Assembly: GCF_017254845.1 (NCBI RefSeq)
Contig: NZ_JAFKCU010000002.1
Span: forward strand, 1,229,956-1,293,955
Length of the DNA: 64,000 nt
From: Algoriphagus pacificus
GTDB taxonomy: Bacteria > Bacteroidota > Bacteroidia > Cytophagales > Cyclobacteriaceae
Direction: 5' to 3'
The translations under genes and the position numbers were made by a program. Shown here piece after piece: positions 1-8,241 of the stretch. The notes under the pieces were generated by a model that saw only the letters and a program-made list of their open reading frames with translations, ran no database searches and was not told the DNA's origin. Every line of letters begins with the position of its first letter. Within the stretch, counting starts at the first letter, position 1.

Positions 1-263
1 AAGTGACTGATTCTGATGACTTAATGATCATTAATAAGTCGGGAATAATCATCCGGATTTCAATGGATACACTTAGAATTATGGGTAGAGCTACCCAAGG
101 TGTTCGATTGATTAAAGTCGGCGAAAATGATCAGATTTCATCAGTTGAAAAAATCACTGTAGAAGAGGAGGAAGAGATTGACACCCTTGAATCTCCTGAA
201 TCTGATTCTACAGAAACAACAAACGAAGCTCCTGATACCGCAGGGGATGAGCCAAATGAATAA
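1..263 (+). CDS. gyrA: DNA gyrase subunit A, C-terminal end (partial)
   Basis: This is the 3' end of a gene that begins outside the window; the reading frame is open from base 3 to the TAA at 261-263. The residues include a stretch of the type MGRATQGVRLIKV, which matches the last blade of the GyrA C-terminal beta-pinwheel that wraps DNA. It is followed by a long acidic tail rich in Glu, Asp, Ser and Thr, as is usual for Bacteroidota GyrA. GyrA is the breakage-reunion subunit of the type II topoisomerase that introduces negative supercoils. The catalytic Tyr and N-terminal domain are not visible here. The apparent GTG at base 3 is an internal codon, not the start. Confidence 0.9.
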   Translation, partial: VTDSDDLMIINKSGIIIRISMDTLRIMGRATQGVRLIKVGENDQISSVEKITVEEEEEIDTLESPESDSTETTNEAPDTAGDEPNE

Positions 264-292
264 CCAAACAAAAAAGTAAAAACGAATTAATA

Positions 293-1507
293 ATGAAGAA
301 GCTAATTCTATCAATGGCCTTGATCGGTGCAACAACCCTGGCCTTTGGACAAAAAAAAGTAGTTAGGTCCGCAGAAAAAAACTTCAAATCAGGTGATCTT
401 CAAACAGCATTATCTGAGGTAGAAGCTGCATCTGCCGACCCAGAGACAGGATCTGATCCTGCCACCTATCTATTGAAGGCACAAATCGAAACCAAAATGT
501 TTGGTAGCGATTCTTCTAATACCATGCAGACTTATGAAATAGGAAAAGCTGCCCTAGCTACCTATATGAAAACCTTCGAAATGGCTGGATCTGATAAAAG
601 TTCTGGCGTTGGAGAAGAAGTTTGGGAGGAAGATATTACTGGTGTGCCAGATAACTTGAGACCTTATTCTATCAACACTTTGAAAAATACTTCATTTGAC
701 AAAGCGATTGAGAGATTCAATGAAGAGGACGAAGAAATGGCATACTATTTCTTTGACCTAGCAGGTGAAATCGATCCAAAAGACACTACCATTCATTACA
801 ATGCTGGGTATATTGCTAATAACCTAGAAAAGTATGATGAAGCTAAGAAGCACTTTAACATGCTTTTGGACGTGGAAGAATATGATAAATTGAATACATA
901 TTACTTCATGGTTCAAATCTTGAGTGGAGCTGAATCTAATCCAGAAGGAGCTTATGATATGGTAATGGCTGCTAGAGAAGAATATCCAGAAGACAAGATT
1001 CTTGCTGAATATGAAATCCAGTTGTTATTGCAATTGAATAAAATGGATGAAGCAATGGCTTCAATCAAAGAAGCATTGAAAAATGATCCTAACAACTCTG
1101 CAATTCTATTAAGATCTGGATATTTGAAAGAGAAATCTGGAGATATGGAAGGTGCATTAGCAGATTACAAAAAGTCTGTGGAAGTAGATCCTGATTTTTA
1201 TGACGGAAACTTCTACACTGGTGCTTTGATGCTTGATAGAGCAAGAGAAGTATTGGCTGAACTCAACAGTCTTTCTGATGAAGAGTGGGAAAAGAGATCT
1301 GAGTCAATGGGCAAAGAAGCGGATGGATATTACAGAGATGCAATTCCTTACTTTACAAAAGCTTTGGAAATCAGACCTGATAACACTGACGTGATGGAAG
1401 TATTGTTCCAGGTTCATACAAGACTGAAAAACGAAGCTGAAGCTGAAAAATACAATAAGAAACTGATCGAGTTGATTGGTCCAAATTGGATTGAAGGCGG
1501 AAATTAA
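293..1507 (+). CDS. Secreted TPR-repeat protein
   Basis: This 404-residue protein begins with a Sec signal peptide (Lys-Lys, then a hydrophobic stretch ending near Ala-Phe-Gly-Gln at residues 17-20), so it is probably periplasmic or outer-membrane associated. The mature part is alpha-helical and contains several tetratricopeptide repeats, clearest at residues 160-200 and 255-305 and again near 350-390. TPRs are protein-interaction scaffolds; no enzymatic motif is visible. It starts 29 bases after the gyrA stop, so it may be read through from gyrA, and it ends at a strong terminator hairpin. The specific partner is unknown. Confidence 0.85.
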   Translation: MKKLILSMALIGATTLAFGQKKVVRSAEKNFKSGDLQTALSEVEAASADPETGSDPATYLLKAQIETKMFGSDSSNTMQTYEIGKAALATYMKTFEMAGSDKSSGVGEEVWEEDITGVPDNLRPYSINTLKNTSFDKAIERFNEEDEEMAYYFFDLAGEIDPKDTTIHYNAGYIANNLEKYDEAKKHFNMLLDVEEYDKLNTYYFMVQILSGAESNPEGAYDMVMAAREEYPEDKILAEYEIQLLLQLNKMDEAMASIKEALKNDPNNSAILLRSGYLKEKSGDMEGALADYKKSVEVDPDFYDGNFYTGALMLDRAREVLAELNSLSDEEWEKRSESMGKEADGYYRDAIPYFTKALEIRPDNTDVMEVLFQVHTRLKNEAEAEKYNKKLIELIGPNWIEGGN

Positions 1508-1522
1508 TTCCGATAGAATATG

Positions 1523-1551
1523 AAAGCCAACCTTAAGGGTTGGCTTTTTTT
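1523..1551 (+). terminator. Rho-independent terminator after the TPR gene
   Basis: A 10-bp perfect stem (AAAGCCAACC at 1523-1532 with GGTTGGCTTT at 1538-1547) with a 5-base loop is followed by a T-run. It lies 16 bases after the TPR stop codon and separates it from the next gene. Confidence 0.85.
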
Positions 1552-1624
1552 ATGCCCATTCCTCATCAAGAATACTTCCACTTTGGAAAAATTGAAATAT
1601 CTCTCCATTTCATACTTTCAAACT

Positions 1625-1663
1625 CCTTTTAAAAGGGTTCTTTTTTTATTCCTCTTATCTTTG
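1625..1663 (+). promoter_or_regulatory. Putative promoter and palindrome upstream of the PagL-like gene
   Basis: TATCTTTG at 1656-1663 matches the Bacteroidota -7 consensus TAnnTTTG and sits 23 bases before the ATG at 1687. No convincing TTG -33 box is placed 17-19 bases upstream. Instead there is a perfect 12-bp palindrome, CCTTTTAAAAGG, at 1625-1636, which could be an operator or chance AT-rich symmetry. Confidence 0.4.
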
Positions 1664-1686
1664 TGATTCATTTGTGAGTTTTTGCG

Positions 1687-2829
1687 ATGCCAGTACCATT
1701 CAAAGCAGTTACCCTTGCTGTTTTTAGTTTAGTGATTTCTTTCCAGGCAATTGGACAGTCCAAGTTTCAAAAATCATTGGCTATTACCTATGAGAATGGA
1801 CCTTTATTGGGTAATGGAAAAGACTGGGCAGATCAAATCAGGCAAACTGAGAGATACAATGGGATTGATGTACGTTTTGAATGGAGAAAGGTCGAGAACA
1901 CTTTTTATAATTACCTCTATCGATATCCAAGCATGGGTTTTGGATTCAGTTCCTTGGCTCATTATTCAGAGCAATTAGGAAGACCCATGGGGGTTTATGG
2001 CTTTGTAGAAATGCCTTTTTCTCGAAAAGGAATTCACCAAAAGTTTTACCTGAGTTATTTTGGTCAAATTGGATTGGGTTTTCATGTGAAGCCTTACGAT
2101 CCGGAAGCTAATCCTTTAAACTTATTCGTTGGATCCAATTTAAACAGCTACATCCATTTAGGATTTAAAGCTAATTATCAATTGACAGATCGAGTGAGTT
2201 TATTAGGTACAATTGGATTGAAGCATTTTTCTAATGGCTCTACCAAAAAGCCGAATGCAGGAATTAATTATGCGCCTATTGGTTTTGGCATCAAAACTAA
2301 ACTCGGAAAGATAGAGCAATTGCCTTCAGAACGTGTCGCGTATCCGGATTTGGAGAAGAGAGGTTTTTGGAATTTAGCAGTCTATCTGGGAATGAAAAAC
2401 TACGAAATCGGAGACCCGACTTATTTCCGAGGCGGTTTGGGAATCAATTATCTCTGGGAAGCTTCGTACAAATACAGAGTGGGGCTAGGAATAGACTGGT
2501 ATTATGGTGCAGGAATCAAAGAGAGATGGCCAGATCAAAAGACAGATTTCTTTGATGCTAATTCATTTGCTTTGGTTGGATCTTGGGAATGGAAAATCAA
2601 CAAGCATTTGTATGCACCGGTTGCCTTTGGAGTTTATTTCAATCAATCGGAATTCAATCAGGAAGTTTCTTGGTTTTATGAGCGAGTAGGAGTGCGCTAT
2701 CGATTTGATAATAATATTTTTGCGGGTCTGCAGATTAAGGCCCATAAAGCCAAAGCAGATATCTTTGAATTTACTTTTGGTTATACGATTCCCGGTAAAA
2801 TCAAATATATCCGGTCCAAAAACCAGTAA
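1687..2829 (+). CDS. Acyloxyacyl hydrolase, PagL-like lipid A deacylase
   Basis: The 380-residue protein has a signal peptide (cleavage near residue 23, after Ala-Ile-Gly) and then alternating amphipathic strands typical of an outer-membrane beta-barrel. The family signature around residues 178-187 contains His180-Phe-Ser182-Asn-Gly, the catalytic His-Ser pair of PagL-type lipid A 3-O-deacylases. In that family the enzyme removes the ester-linked 3-O acyl chain of lipid A in the outer membrane. The protein is longer than classic PagL (about 150-185 residues); residues after about 225 form a second set of barrel-like strands of unknown purpose. It stands alone between a terminator and the next gene. 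Confidence 0.75.
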   Translation: MPVPFKAVTLAVFSLVISFQAIGQSKFQKSLAITYENGPLLGNGKDWADQIRQTERYNGIDVRFEWRKVENTFYNYLYRYPSMGFGFSSLAHYSEQLGRPMGVYGFVEMPFSRKGIHQKFYLSYFGQIGLGFHVKPYDPEANPLNLFVGSNLNSYIHLGFKANYQLTDRVSLLGTIGLKHFSNGSTKKPNAGINYAPIGFGIKTKLGKIEQLPSERVAYPDLEKRGFWNLAVYLGMKNYEIGDPTYFRGGLGINYLWEASYKYRVGLGIDWYYGAGIKERWPDQKTDFFDANSFALVGSWEWKINKHLYAPVAFGVYFNQSEFNQEVSWFYERVGVRYRFDNNIFAGLQIKAHKAKADIFEFTFGYTIPGKIKYIRSKNQ

Positions 2830-2905
2830 GTTTCCCCATTAATCACAAAATATTTTTATTTGAAGCAGGCTTATTTTAGCTTGTCATGATTATTAATGCC
2901 CATTT

Positions 2906-5371
2906 ATGACCAAATCAAACTTATTCAAAGGTTTAACCTTTTTATTCGCTCTTTTTGCATGGTATTGCGGCAATGCCCAATCCGTTCCATCATCAGAAAT
3001 CTATCATAAGCTTCAGGAATTAAAAGAAACCAGGAGAGTACTTTATGTGGCAGCTCATCCCGATGATGAAAACACTAGATTGATAGCTTATTTGGCCAAT
3101 GGTGAAAACCTGCAGGTTGCCTACTTGAGTTTGACCAGAGGGGATGGAGGACAAAACCTGATAGGAAAAGAGCTAAGTGAAAAATTAGGCCAAATCCGTA
3201 CTCAGGAATTGCTTCAAGCTAGAAAAACAGATGGGGGAAGACAGTTTTTCACCAGAGCCATTGATTTTGGTTATACCAAAACACCAGATGAAACCTTCCA
3301 AAACTGGGATCGGAAAACCATTCTTTCAGATGTGGTTTGGGTAATAAGAAATTTTCAGCCTGATATCATCATTACAAGATTCAATACTGTTCCTGGAGGT
3401 GGAAATCATGGCCAACATACTACTTCAGCAATTTTGGCCGGAGAGGCTTTGGAAGTAGCGGCAGACCCAAGAGCCTTTCCTGAGCAATTGAAATATGTAA
3501 AGCCTTGGAAGGCTAAGCGTGTGTTCTGGAATACTTATAATTTCAGAGGTGAATTCACCAAAGAACCTGGGCAACAATACTTCGAATTTCCAACAGGTGA
3601 TTATAATCCCTTAATCGGTGAAAGCTACAGTCAGATTGCTGCTGATAGCCGTACCATGCATAAATCGCAAGGTTTTGGGAGCACAGCTTCTACCGGTTCC
3701 GCTACTGACCATATACAGTTAGTGGCCGGTGAACCAGCTAAGAATTCCGCTTTTGATGGAGTGAAAAATAGATGGGAGGGAATTCCTGGAGGAGAGGAAA
3801 TAGAGGCTTTAATAGAAGGGCTTCTGGAGTCATTTGATTTCAAATCACCTGTAAACAACCTTGATGAACTTCTTGAAATCAAGTCTAAATTGACTGCACT
3901 CAATTCAAACGAAATCTGGGTAAAAGAAAAAATAACCTTAGTGGATGAAATGATTTTATCCTCCTTAGGAGTAACTGCAGAATGGAATGTCAATCAGGAA
4001 TTGGGATATCCAGGACAAAAAATTGCTACAAGAATAGAATTGACCAACCCAACAAACGACCAACTTCAAATCAAATCATTTAAGGCAGTTGGGGCGAATA
4101 AATCGGAGAATAAAAGCTTGGAAACAAATGAGAGTCTGGTTATACCTCATGAATTTGTGATTCCAGCCGATGCTCCTCTTTCACAACCTTACTGGCTCAA
4201 AGATCCTACCGATGGAGCGGTTTATCACGTAAGCAATCAGCTATTAATCGGAAAGCCATTTGAAAATGATCAGCTAAAGGCAAATCTTGAATTAAACTAC
4301 GCTGGTCAGGATATTTCGATGGAACTTCCATTGATGTATAAATTCAATAGCCCAGTCGACGGGGAGGTTCAACAACCTTTTACGATTGTTCCTCAGGTGG
4401 ACATTGCGCTTTCCAAGGAAAACGTCTTTCTCTTAGAAGGAGCTGATCAAAGCCTTGATGTAACTGTAACTTTTGCAGATAAAATCTTGCCTGGAAAAAT
4501 CGAATTTGAAAATCTCAGCACTGATCAGTTTAAATTGACTTCAATAATTGAAAATCCTGAACAGCATCAGAAAATTTTTAAAGTGACTTTCAATCTTCCA
4601 GATGCAAATGTGAAGAAAACAGTCAAAGCCAAATTTGTGGTTGACTCTCAGGTTTTTGATCAGACTACCAATAGGATTTTATATTCTCATATTCCCAATC
4701 TGACTTATTTCAGTCCGGCTTCTGTCAATTTAATTAAAGAAGATTGGAAGATCTCTTCTGGAGCCAAAATCGGATATATTCCTGGAGCTGGGGATGAAGT
4801 TCCTGAAGTATTGGCTTCATTAGGATATGAAGTTTCAGAAATTACTGCAAGTGATTATTCAATCGAAAATCTAGCTCAATACAAAGCAATCGTAGTGGGG
4901 ATCAGAGCTTATAACACCAATGGGGATTTAGTAGAAAACCAGCAAAACCTTTTGGATTATGTCAATTCCGGTGGGAATATGATTGTTCAATACAATACCA
5001 CTGCTGGACTTAAAACACAAAATATGGGGCCTTATCCTTTCCAAATAAGTAGGGATAGAGTAACGGTTGAAAACTCTCCTTACAAAGTGGATTGGTCACA
5101 TCCGGTGATATCTTCTCCTAATCAATTGGATGATGCGGATTTTGAGGGTTGGGTTCAGGAAAGAGGTCTTTATTTTGTTACAAACGTTTCTCAGGAATAT
5201 AGCGCACCTCTTCAGTTTCAAGATCCTGATGAACCTTTCCTAGATGGTTCTTTGATCTATACCAACTATGGAAAGGGTCATTACGTTTACACAAGTATTT
5301 CTTTTTTCAGAGAGCTACCAGCAGGAGTACCAGGAGCAATCAAGTTATTCATCAATCTAATCGAACAGTAG
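2906..5371 (+). CDS. Secreted PIG-L family deacetylase with C-terminal ThuA/GATase-like region
   Basis: This 821-residue protein has a signal peptide (cleavage near residue 25, after Gly-Asn-Ala-Gln). Residues 40-260 carry the LmbE/PIG-L fold: His51-Pro-Asp-Asp-Glu55 and His168-Gly-Gln-His171 are the zinc-binding and catalytic motifs of this family, which removes acetyl groups from GlcNAc-type sugars and related conjugates. A long middle part (about 350-610) resembles beta-sandwich or NEW3-like domains. The C-terminal 200 residues look like a class I amidotransferase/ThuA-like flavodoxin-type fold. The substrate is unknown, and export points to an extracellular or periplasmic glycan. The next ORF begins 2 bases after the stop, suggesting one transcript with the symporter. 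Confidence 0.85.
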   Translation: MTKSNLFKGLTFLFALFAWYCGNAQSVPSSEIYHKLQELKETRRVLYVAAHPDDENTRLIAYLANGENLQVAYLSLTRGDGGQNLIGKELSEKLGQIRTQELLQARKTDGGRQFFTRAIDFGYTKTPDETFQNWDRKTILSDVVWVIRNFQPDIIITRFNTVPGGGNHGQHTTSAILAGEALEVAADPRAFPEQLKYVKPWKAKRVFWNTYNFRGEFTKEPGQQYFEFPTGDYNPLIGESYSQIAADSRTMHKSQGFGSTASTGSATDHIQLVAGEPAKNSAFDGVKNRWEGIPGGEEIEALIEGLLESFDFKSPVNNLDELLEIKSKLTALNSNEIWVKEKITLVDEMILSSLGVTAEWNVNQELGYPGQKIATRIELTNPTNDQLQIKSFKAVGANKSENKSLETNESLVIPHEFVIPADAPLSQPYWLKDPTDGAVYHVSNQLLIGKPFENDQLKANLELNYAGQDISMELPLMYKFNSPVDGEVQQPFTIVPQVDIALSKENVFLLEGADQSLDVTVTFADKILPGKIEFENLSTDQFKLTSIIENPEQHQKIFKVTFNLPDANVKKTVKAKFVVDSQVFDQTTNRILYSHIPNLTYFSPASVNLIKEDWKISSGAKIGYIPGAGDEVPEVLASLGYEVSEITASDYSIENLAQYKAIVVGIRAYNTNGDLVENQQNLLDYVNSGGNMIVQYNTTAGLKTQNMGPYPFQISRDRVTVENSPYKVDWSHPVISSPNQLDDADFEGWVQERGLYFVTNVSQEYSAPLQFQDPDEPFLDGSLIYTNYGKGHYVYTSISFFRELPAGVPGAIKLFINLIEQ

Positions 5372-5373
5372 TT

Positions 5374-5478
5374 TTGGAAGAAAAACCAATACGTTGGAAA
5401 AATCTGTATATCGGACTAATGGCTAGTTTAGTGATTATAATTATGCTGTTTTACTGGCTTCAAACGACGTTTGCATGA
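5374..5478 (+). CDS. 34-codon single-pass membrane peptide coupled to the symporter
   Basis: This short ORF starts at TTG 5374, two bases after the PIG-L stop, and ends with TGA at 5476-5478. The stop overlaps the ATG of the symporter (5475) in an ATGA arrangement. The 34-residue product has a charged N-terminus (Glu-Glu-Lys-Pro-Ile-Arg-Trp-Lys), one hydrophobic segment at about residues 12-28 and a short polar tail. No in-frame ATG precedes the segment, so the start codon is inferred. Several solute:sodium symporters are known to have small membrane partners (for example DUF485 with ActP and DUF997 with PanF); this one is much shorter and I do not recognise it. The membrane segment and stop/start overlap argue for real translation. 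Confidence 0.55.
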   Translation: MEEKPIRWKNLYIGLMASLVIIIMLFYWLQTTFA

Positions 5479-7178
5479 GCACGATAGACTGGATTGTATT
5501 ATTTGGTACTCTGTTGACCATTGCTGCCTATGGAGTCTATAAGACCTATAAACAAAACAGCTTAGATTCCTATTTGAGAGGTAAAAACTCCATGAATTGG
5601 TGGACGATTGGTCTTTCCATCATGGCCACCCAAGCTTCTGCAATCACCTTTTTAAGCACTCCTGGTCAGGCTTACGAAGACGGGATGAGATTTATCCAGT
5701 TTTATTTTGGCTTGCCTTTGGCGATGATCATCATTTCTGTGAGTTTCATTCCTATTTATTACAAGCTGAAAGTTTATACAGCCTATGAATATTTGGAAAA
5801 CAGGTTTGATCTGAAAACAAGAACATTGGCTTCCCTTTTATTTATTATTCAAAGGGGGTTGGGAGCTGGAATAACGATTTATGCACCAGCTATTATCCTT
5901 TCCACTTTATTAGGATGGAACTTGACCTGGACTAATATTCTGATAGGCACCTTGGTGATAGCCTATACGGTATCAGGAGGAACAGAAGCTGTTTCCATCA
6001 CGCAAAAACAACAGATGGCTGTGATGATGGGAGGGATGATATTGGCAGGGATTATTGTTATCAATATGCTACCTATTTCATTTCAGGAAGCATTACACGT
6101 GGCTGGAAGTATGGACAAGCTGAATATGGTCAATTTTGAATTTGACTTAGCTGATCGTTACAATATCTGGTCAGGTATGACTGCGGCTGTTTTCCTCTTT
6201 CTCGGTTATTTTGGTACCGATCAAAGCCAAGTTCAACGCTACCTTTCTGGACAAACTCTTTCCCAAAGCCGAATGGGGCTAATAATGAATGGCTTTTTAA
6301 AAATCCCCATGCAGTTTGTGATTTTGTTTATCGGGGTAATGGTTTTCGTGTTTTATCAATTTTATCAGCCACCTGTTGTATTCAATCAGGTTCAGACAGA
6401 AAAGCTACGAACCAGCGAATATGCAGGTGATTTCGAAGCTTTAGAAGATAAATACAGTGAGAATTTCGAAGTAAGTAAAGCATCCTATTTGGAGTTGCTT
6501 TCGGCTATTGAGCAAAAAGATGAGACAACTGAAAGCAGAGTAAAGGAAAATCTCAAATCTCTGAAGATAGAACAAAACAAGATTCGGGATGAAGTAAAGG
6601 ATCTAATCGTGACAAATGATCCAGTTGCTGAAACGAGGGACACCGATTATGTATTCATGCGCTTTGTGATGGACAATTTGCCAAAAGGAATTATCGGTTT
6701 ATTGTTTGCAGTGATTTTCTCAGCTGCCATGTCATCCTCGGCATCTGAATTAAATTCTTTAGGCTCGACAAGCACAATAGATTTATATAAGCGATCTATC
6801 AAAAAAGATGGTTCAGATCGTCATTATTTACATTCTTCTAAGTTCTTTACTGCGTTCTGGGGAGTAGGGGCAATTCTTTTTGCCACTTATGCATCCTTGT
6901 TTGAAAACTTGATTCAAGCGGTAAATCTTTTGGGATCCTTATTTTATGGAACAATCCTTGGGATTTTTATAGTAGGTTTTTTCATGAAATGGATCAAAGG
7001 ACAGGCTGTATTCTTAGGAGCTTTGGGTTCTCAGGCTTTGATATTCTTAATCCACTTTAGAAATGGAGAAGGACTATTCGGATTTGTCTGGGATATAGGA
7101 TTTCTATGGTACAATGCCATAGGCTGTCTGGCAGTGATGCTCTTTGGTGCCATCTTTCAATTGTTTATCAAAAAGTAA
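5475..7178 (+). CDS. Sodium:solute symporter (SSS family)
   Basis: This 567-residue polytopic inner-membrane protein has about 13 hydrophobic segments and the SSS-family pattern in the first half: a conserved Gly-Lys-Asn-Ser-Met-Asn-Trp-Trp region at residues 36-43 and the Ser-Gly-Gly-Thr-Glu-Ala sequence at 167-172. It should import an organic solute (sugar, acid or similar) using the sodium gradient. A charged, probably soluble insert spans about residues 300-390 between hydrophobic segments, which lengthens the protein compared with minimal family members. It overlaps the 34-codon ORF upstream and follows a secreted PIG-L deacetylase, so it may import the released product. The substrate cannot be read from sequence. 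Confidence 0.88.
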   Translation: MSTIDWIVLFGTLLTIAAYGVYKTYKQNSLDSYLRGKNSMNWWTIGLSIMATQASAITFLSTPGQAYEDGMRFIQFYFGLPLAMIIISVSFIPIYYKLKVYTAYEYLENRFDLKTRTLASLLFIIQRGLGAGITIYAPAIILSTLLGWNLTWTNILIGTLVIAYTVSGGTEAVSITQKQQMAVMMGGMILAGIIVINMLPISFQEALHVAGSMDKLNMVNFEFDLADRYNIWSGMTAAVFLFLGYFGTDQSQVQRYLSGQTLSQSRMGLIMNGFLKIPMQFVILFIGVMVFVFYQFYQPPVVFNQVQTEKLRTSEYAGDFEALEDKYSENFEVSKASYLELLSAIEQKDETTESRVKENLKSLKIEQNKIRDEVKDLIVTNDPVAETRDTDYVFMRFVMDNLPKGIIGLLFAVIFSAAMSSSASELNSLGSTSTIDLYKRSIKKDGSDRHYLHSSKFFTAFWGVGAILFATYASLFENLIQAVNLLGSLFYGTILGIFIVGFFMKWIKGQAVFLGALGSQALIFLIHFRNGEGLFGFVWDIGFLWYNAIGCLAVMLFGAIFQLFIKK

Positions 7179-7180
7179 AA

Positions 7181-7213
7181 AAGAAGGCCTCAATTTTTGA
7201 GGCCTTCTTTTTT
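7181..7213. terminator. Bidirectional terminator between symporter and DUF2911 genes
   Basis: A perfect 13-bp stem (7181-7193 with 7197-7209, core AAGAAGGCCTCAA) has a 3-base loop. A-rich sequence lies on the left and T-rich sequence on the right, so it can end both convergent transcripts. It lies between stops at 7178 and 7213. Confidence 0.88.
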
Positions 7214-8067
7214 TATTTCAGCGATTTAATCAATCGTTCATTTAATCCTACGTAATCGGGATTTTTAGCTTCTTCAGCCATTTCCATAGATTCTTTAGCC
7301 GAATCGATAGCTTCTGTTTTCATTCCCAAAGCAGCCTCGATTTTTGCCTTTAAGTGGTATGTCCAATATTTCGGATCAGACTCTACTGACTCCTGAATCC
7401 AAGAATAAGCTTGATTTAGATCTCTGCCAGTATTTAGATAATAATTTGAGGCTTCGTAAAGTAAACTTGGATCAGTTGTTTCTTTGTCCAAAACAAATTC
7501 CTTGATCTGAGCCATTACGATAGGATCTGCATCCATTGTGATGTGAAACTCAGCTCTCGTTTGTTCCCATTTCATAGTCAAATCAGCTCCGGTATCAGTC
7601 ATGTTATTGAAGCTGATTTCAAAAGTTTCGTATTTACGGCTGGTTTTAGAAGGTGTTATTTCAAATCGCATTAGATCCTCCTCTGGATTGTATCCTATTG
7701 CTCCCCATAACTTGGTGTTTTTTGAAAGGATAACCGTCCAGGTATTCTTATTCGGGATGGTATACAGAGCATATTGTCCTTGGGGTACTGTTTTGCCATC
7801 AATGATCACATCAGTGGAAAAATTAATGACAGTAGCTCCATTGGCACCAGTTCTCCAAATAGATCCATAAGGAACCAATTCTCCGAAAATCTTTCTTCCT
7901 TTTGTGCTGGGTCTACTATAATCGACGGTCACATCAGTTAGCCCTATTTTTTGGGCAATTTTGGCAGAAGGGGAAGCTTGCGGCATTTGGATTTGCTGCG
8001 CAAAGCTCTGTATTCCAGATAGTAGGAATACAATAAGTACTAGTTTTAAAAAGGAAAGCGTTTTCAT
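7213..8067 (-). CDS. DUF2911 domain protein with TPR-like tail
   Basis: The 284-residue protein starts with a signal peptide (cleavage near residue 23, after Ser-Phe-Ala). Residues 25-165 match the DUF2911 family by its typical segments: a Gln-rich start, Asp-Tyr-Ser-Arg-Pro-Ser, Lys-Gly-Arg-Lys-Ile-Phe-Gly, Trp-Arg-Thr-Gly-Ala-Asn and Gly-Gln-Tyr-Ala-Leu-Tyr-Thr-Ile. The C-terminal 90 residues are helical and TPR-like. The family is common in Bacteroidota and its function is unknown to me. It is monocistronic, ending at the shared terminator. Confidence 0.85.
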   Translation of the reverse strand: MKTLSFLKLVLIVFLLSGIQSFAQQIQMPQASPSAKIAQKIGLTDVTVDYSRPSTKGRKIFGELVPYGSIWRTGANGATVINFSTDVIIDGKTVPQGQYALYTIPNKNTWTVILSKNTKLWGAIGYNPEEDLMRFEITPSKTSRKYETFEISFNNMTDTGADLTMKWEQTRAEFHITMDADPIVMAQIKEFVLDKETTDPSLLYEASNYYLNTGRDLNQAYSWIQESVESDPKYWTYHLKAKIEAALGMKTEAIDSAKESMEMAEEAKNPDYVGLNERLIKSLK

Positions 8068-8172
8068 GTTATTAATATTGGATTATTGCAATTTAAATGA
8101 TATTTAGACTCAGAATGTTTCCAAATTATCTGCAATTTGAAACATTTTCATGCATTTTTGTAATGTAATTAA

Positions 8173-8227
8173 TCGGATTTTCGTTTTTAATCCGAAATCT
8201 TCTTTCTGGTAACCATCGAGGTTTCCA
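8173..8227 (+). promoter_or_regulatory. Two inverted repeats upstream of the 2-hydroxyacid dehydrogenase gene
   Basis: TCGGATT (8173-8179) pairs with AATCCGA (8189-8195), a 7-bp arm with a 9-base gap. TGGTAACC (8207-8214) pairs with GGTTTCCA (8220-8227) with one mismatch and a 5-base gap. Both lie 15-70 bases before the ATG at 8242. They could be operator half-sites or leader hairpins; the regulator is not identified. Confidence 0.3.
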
Positions 8228-8241
8228 ATTTTTCGAATCAT

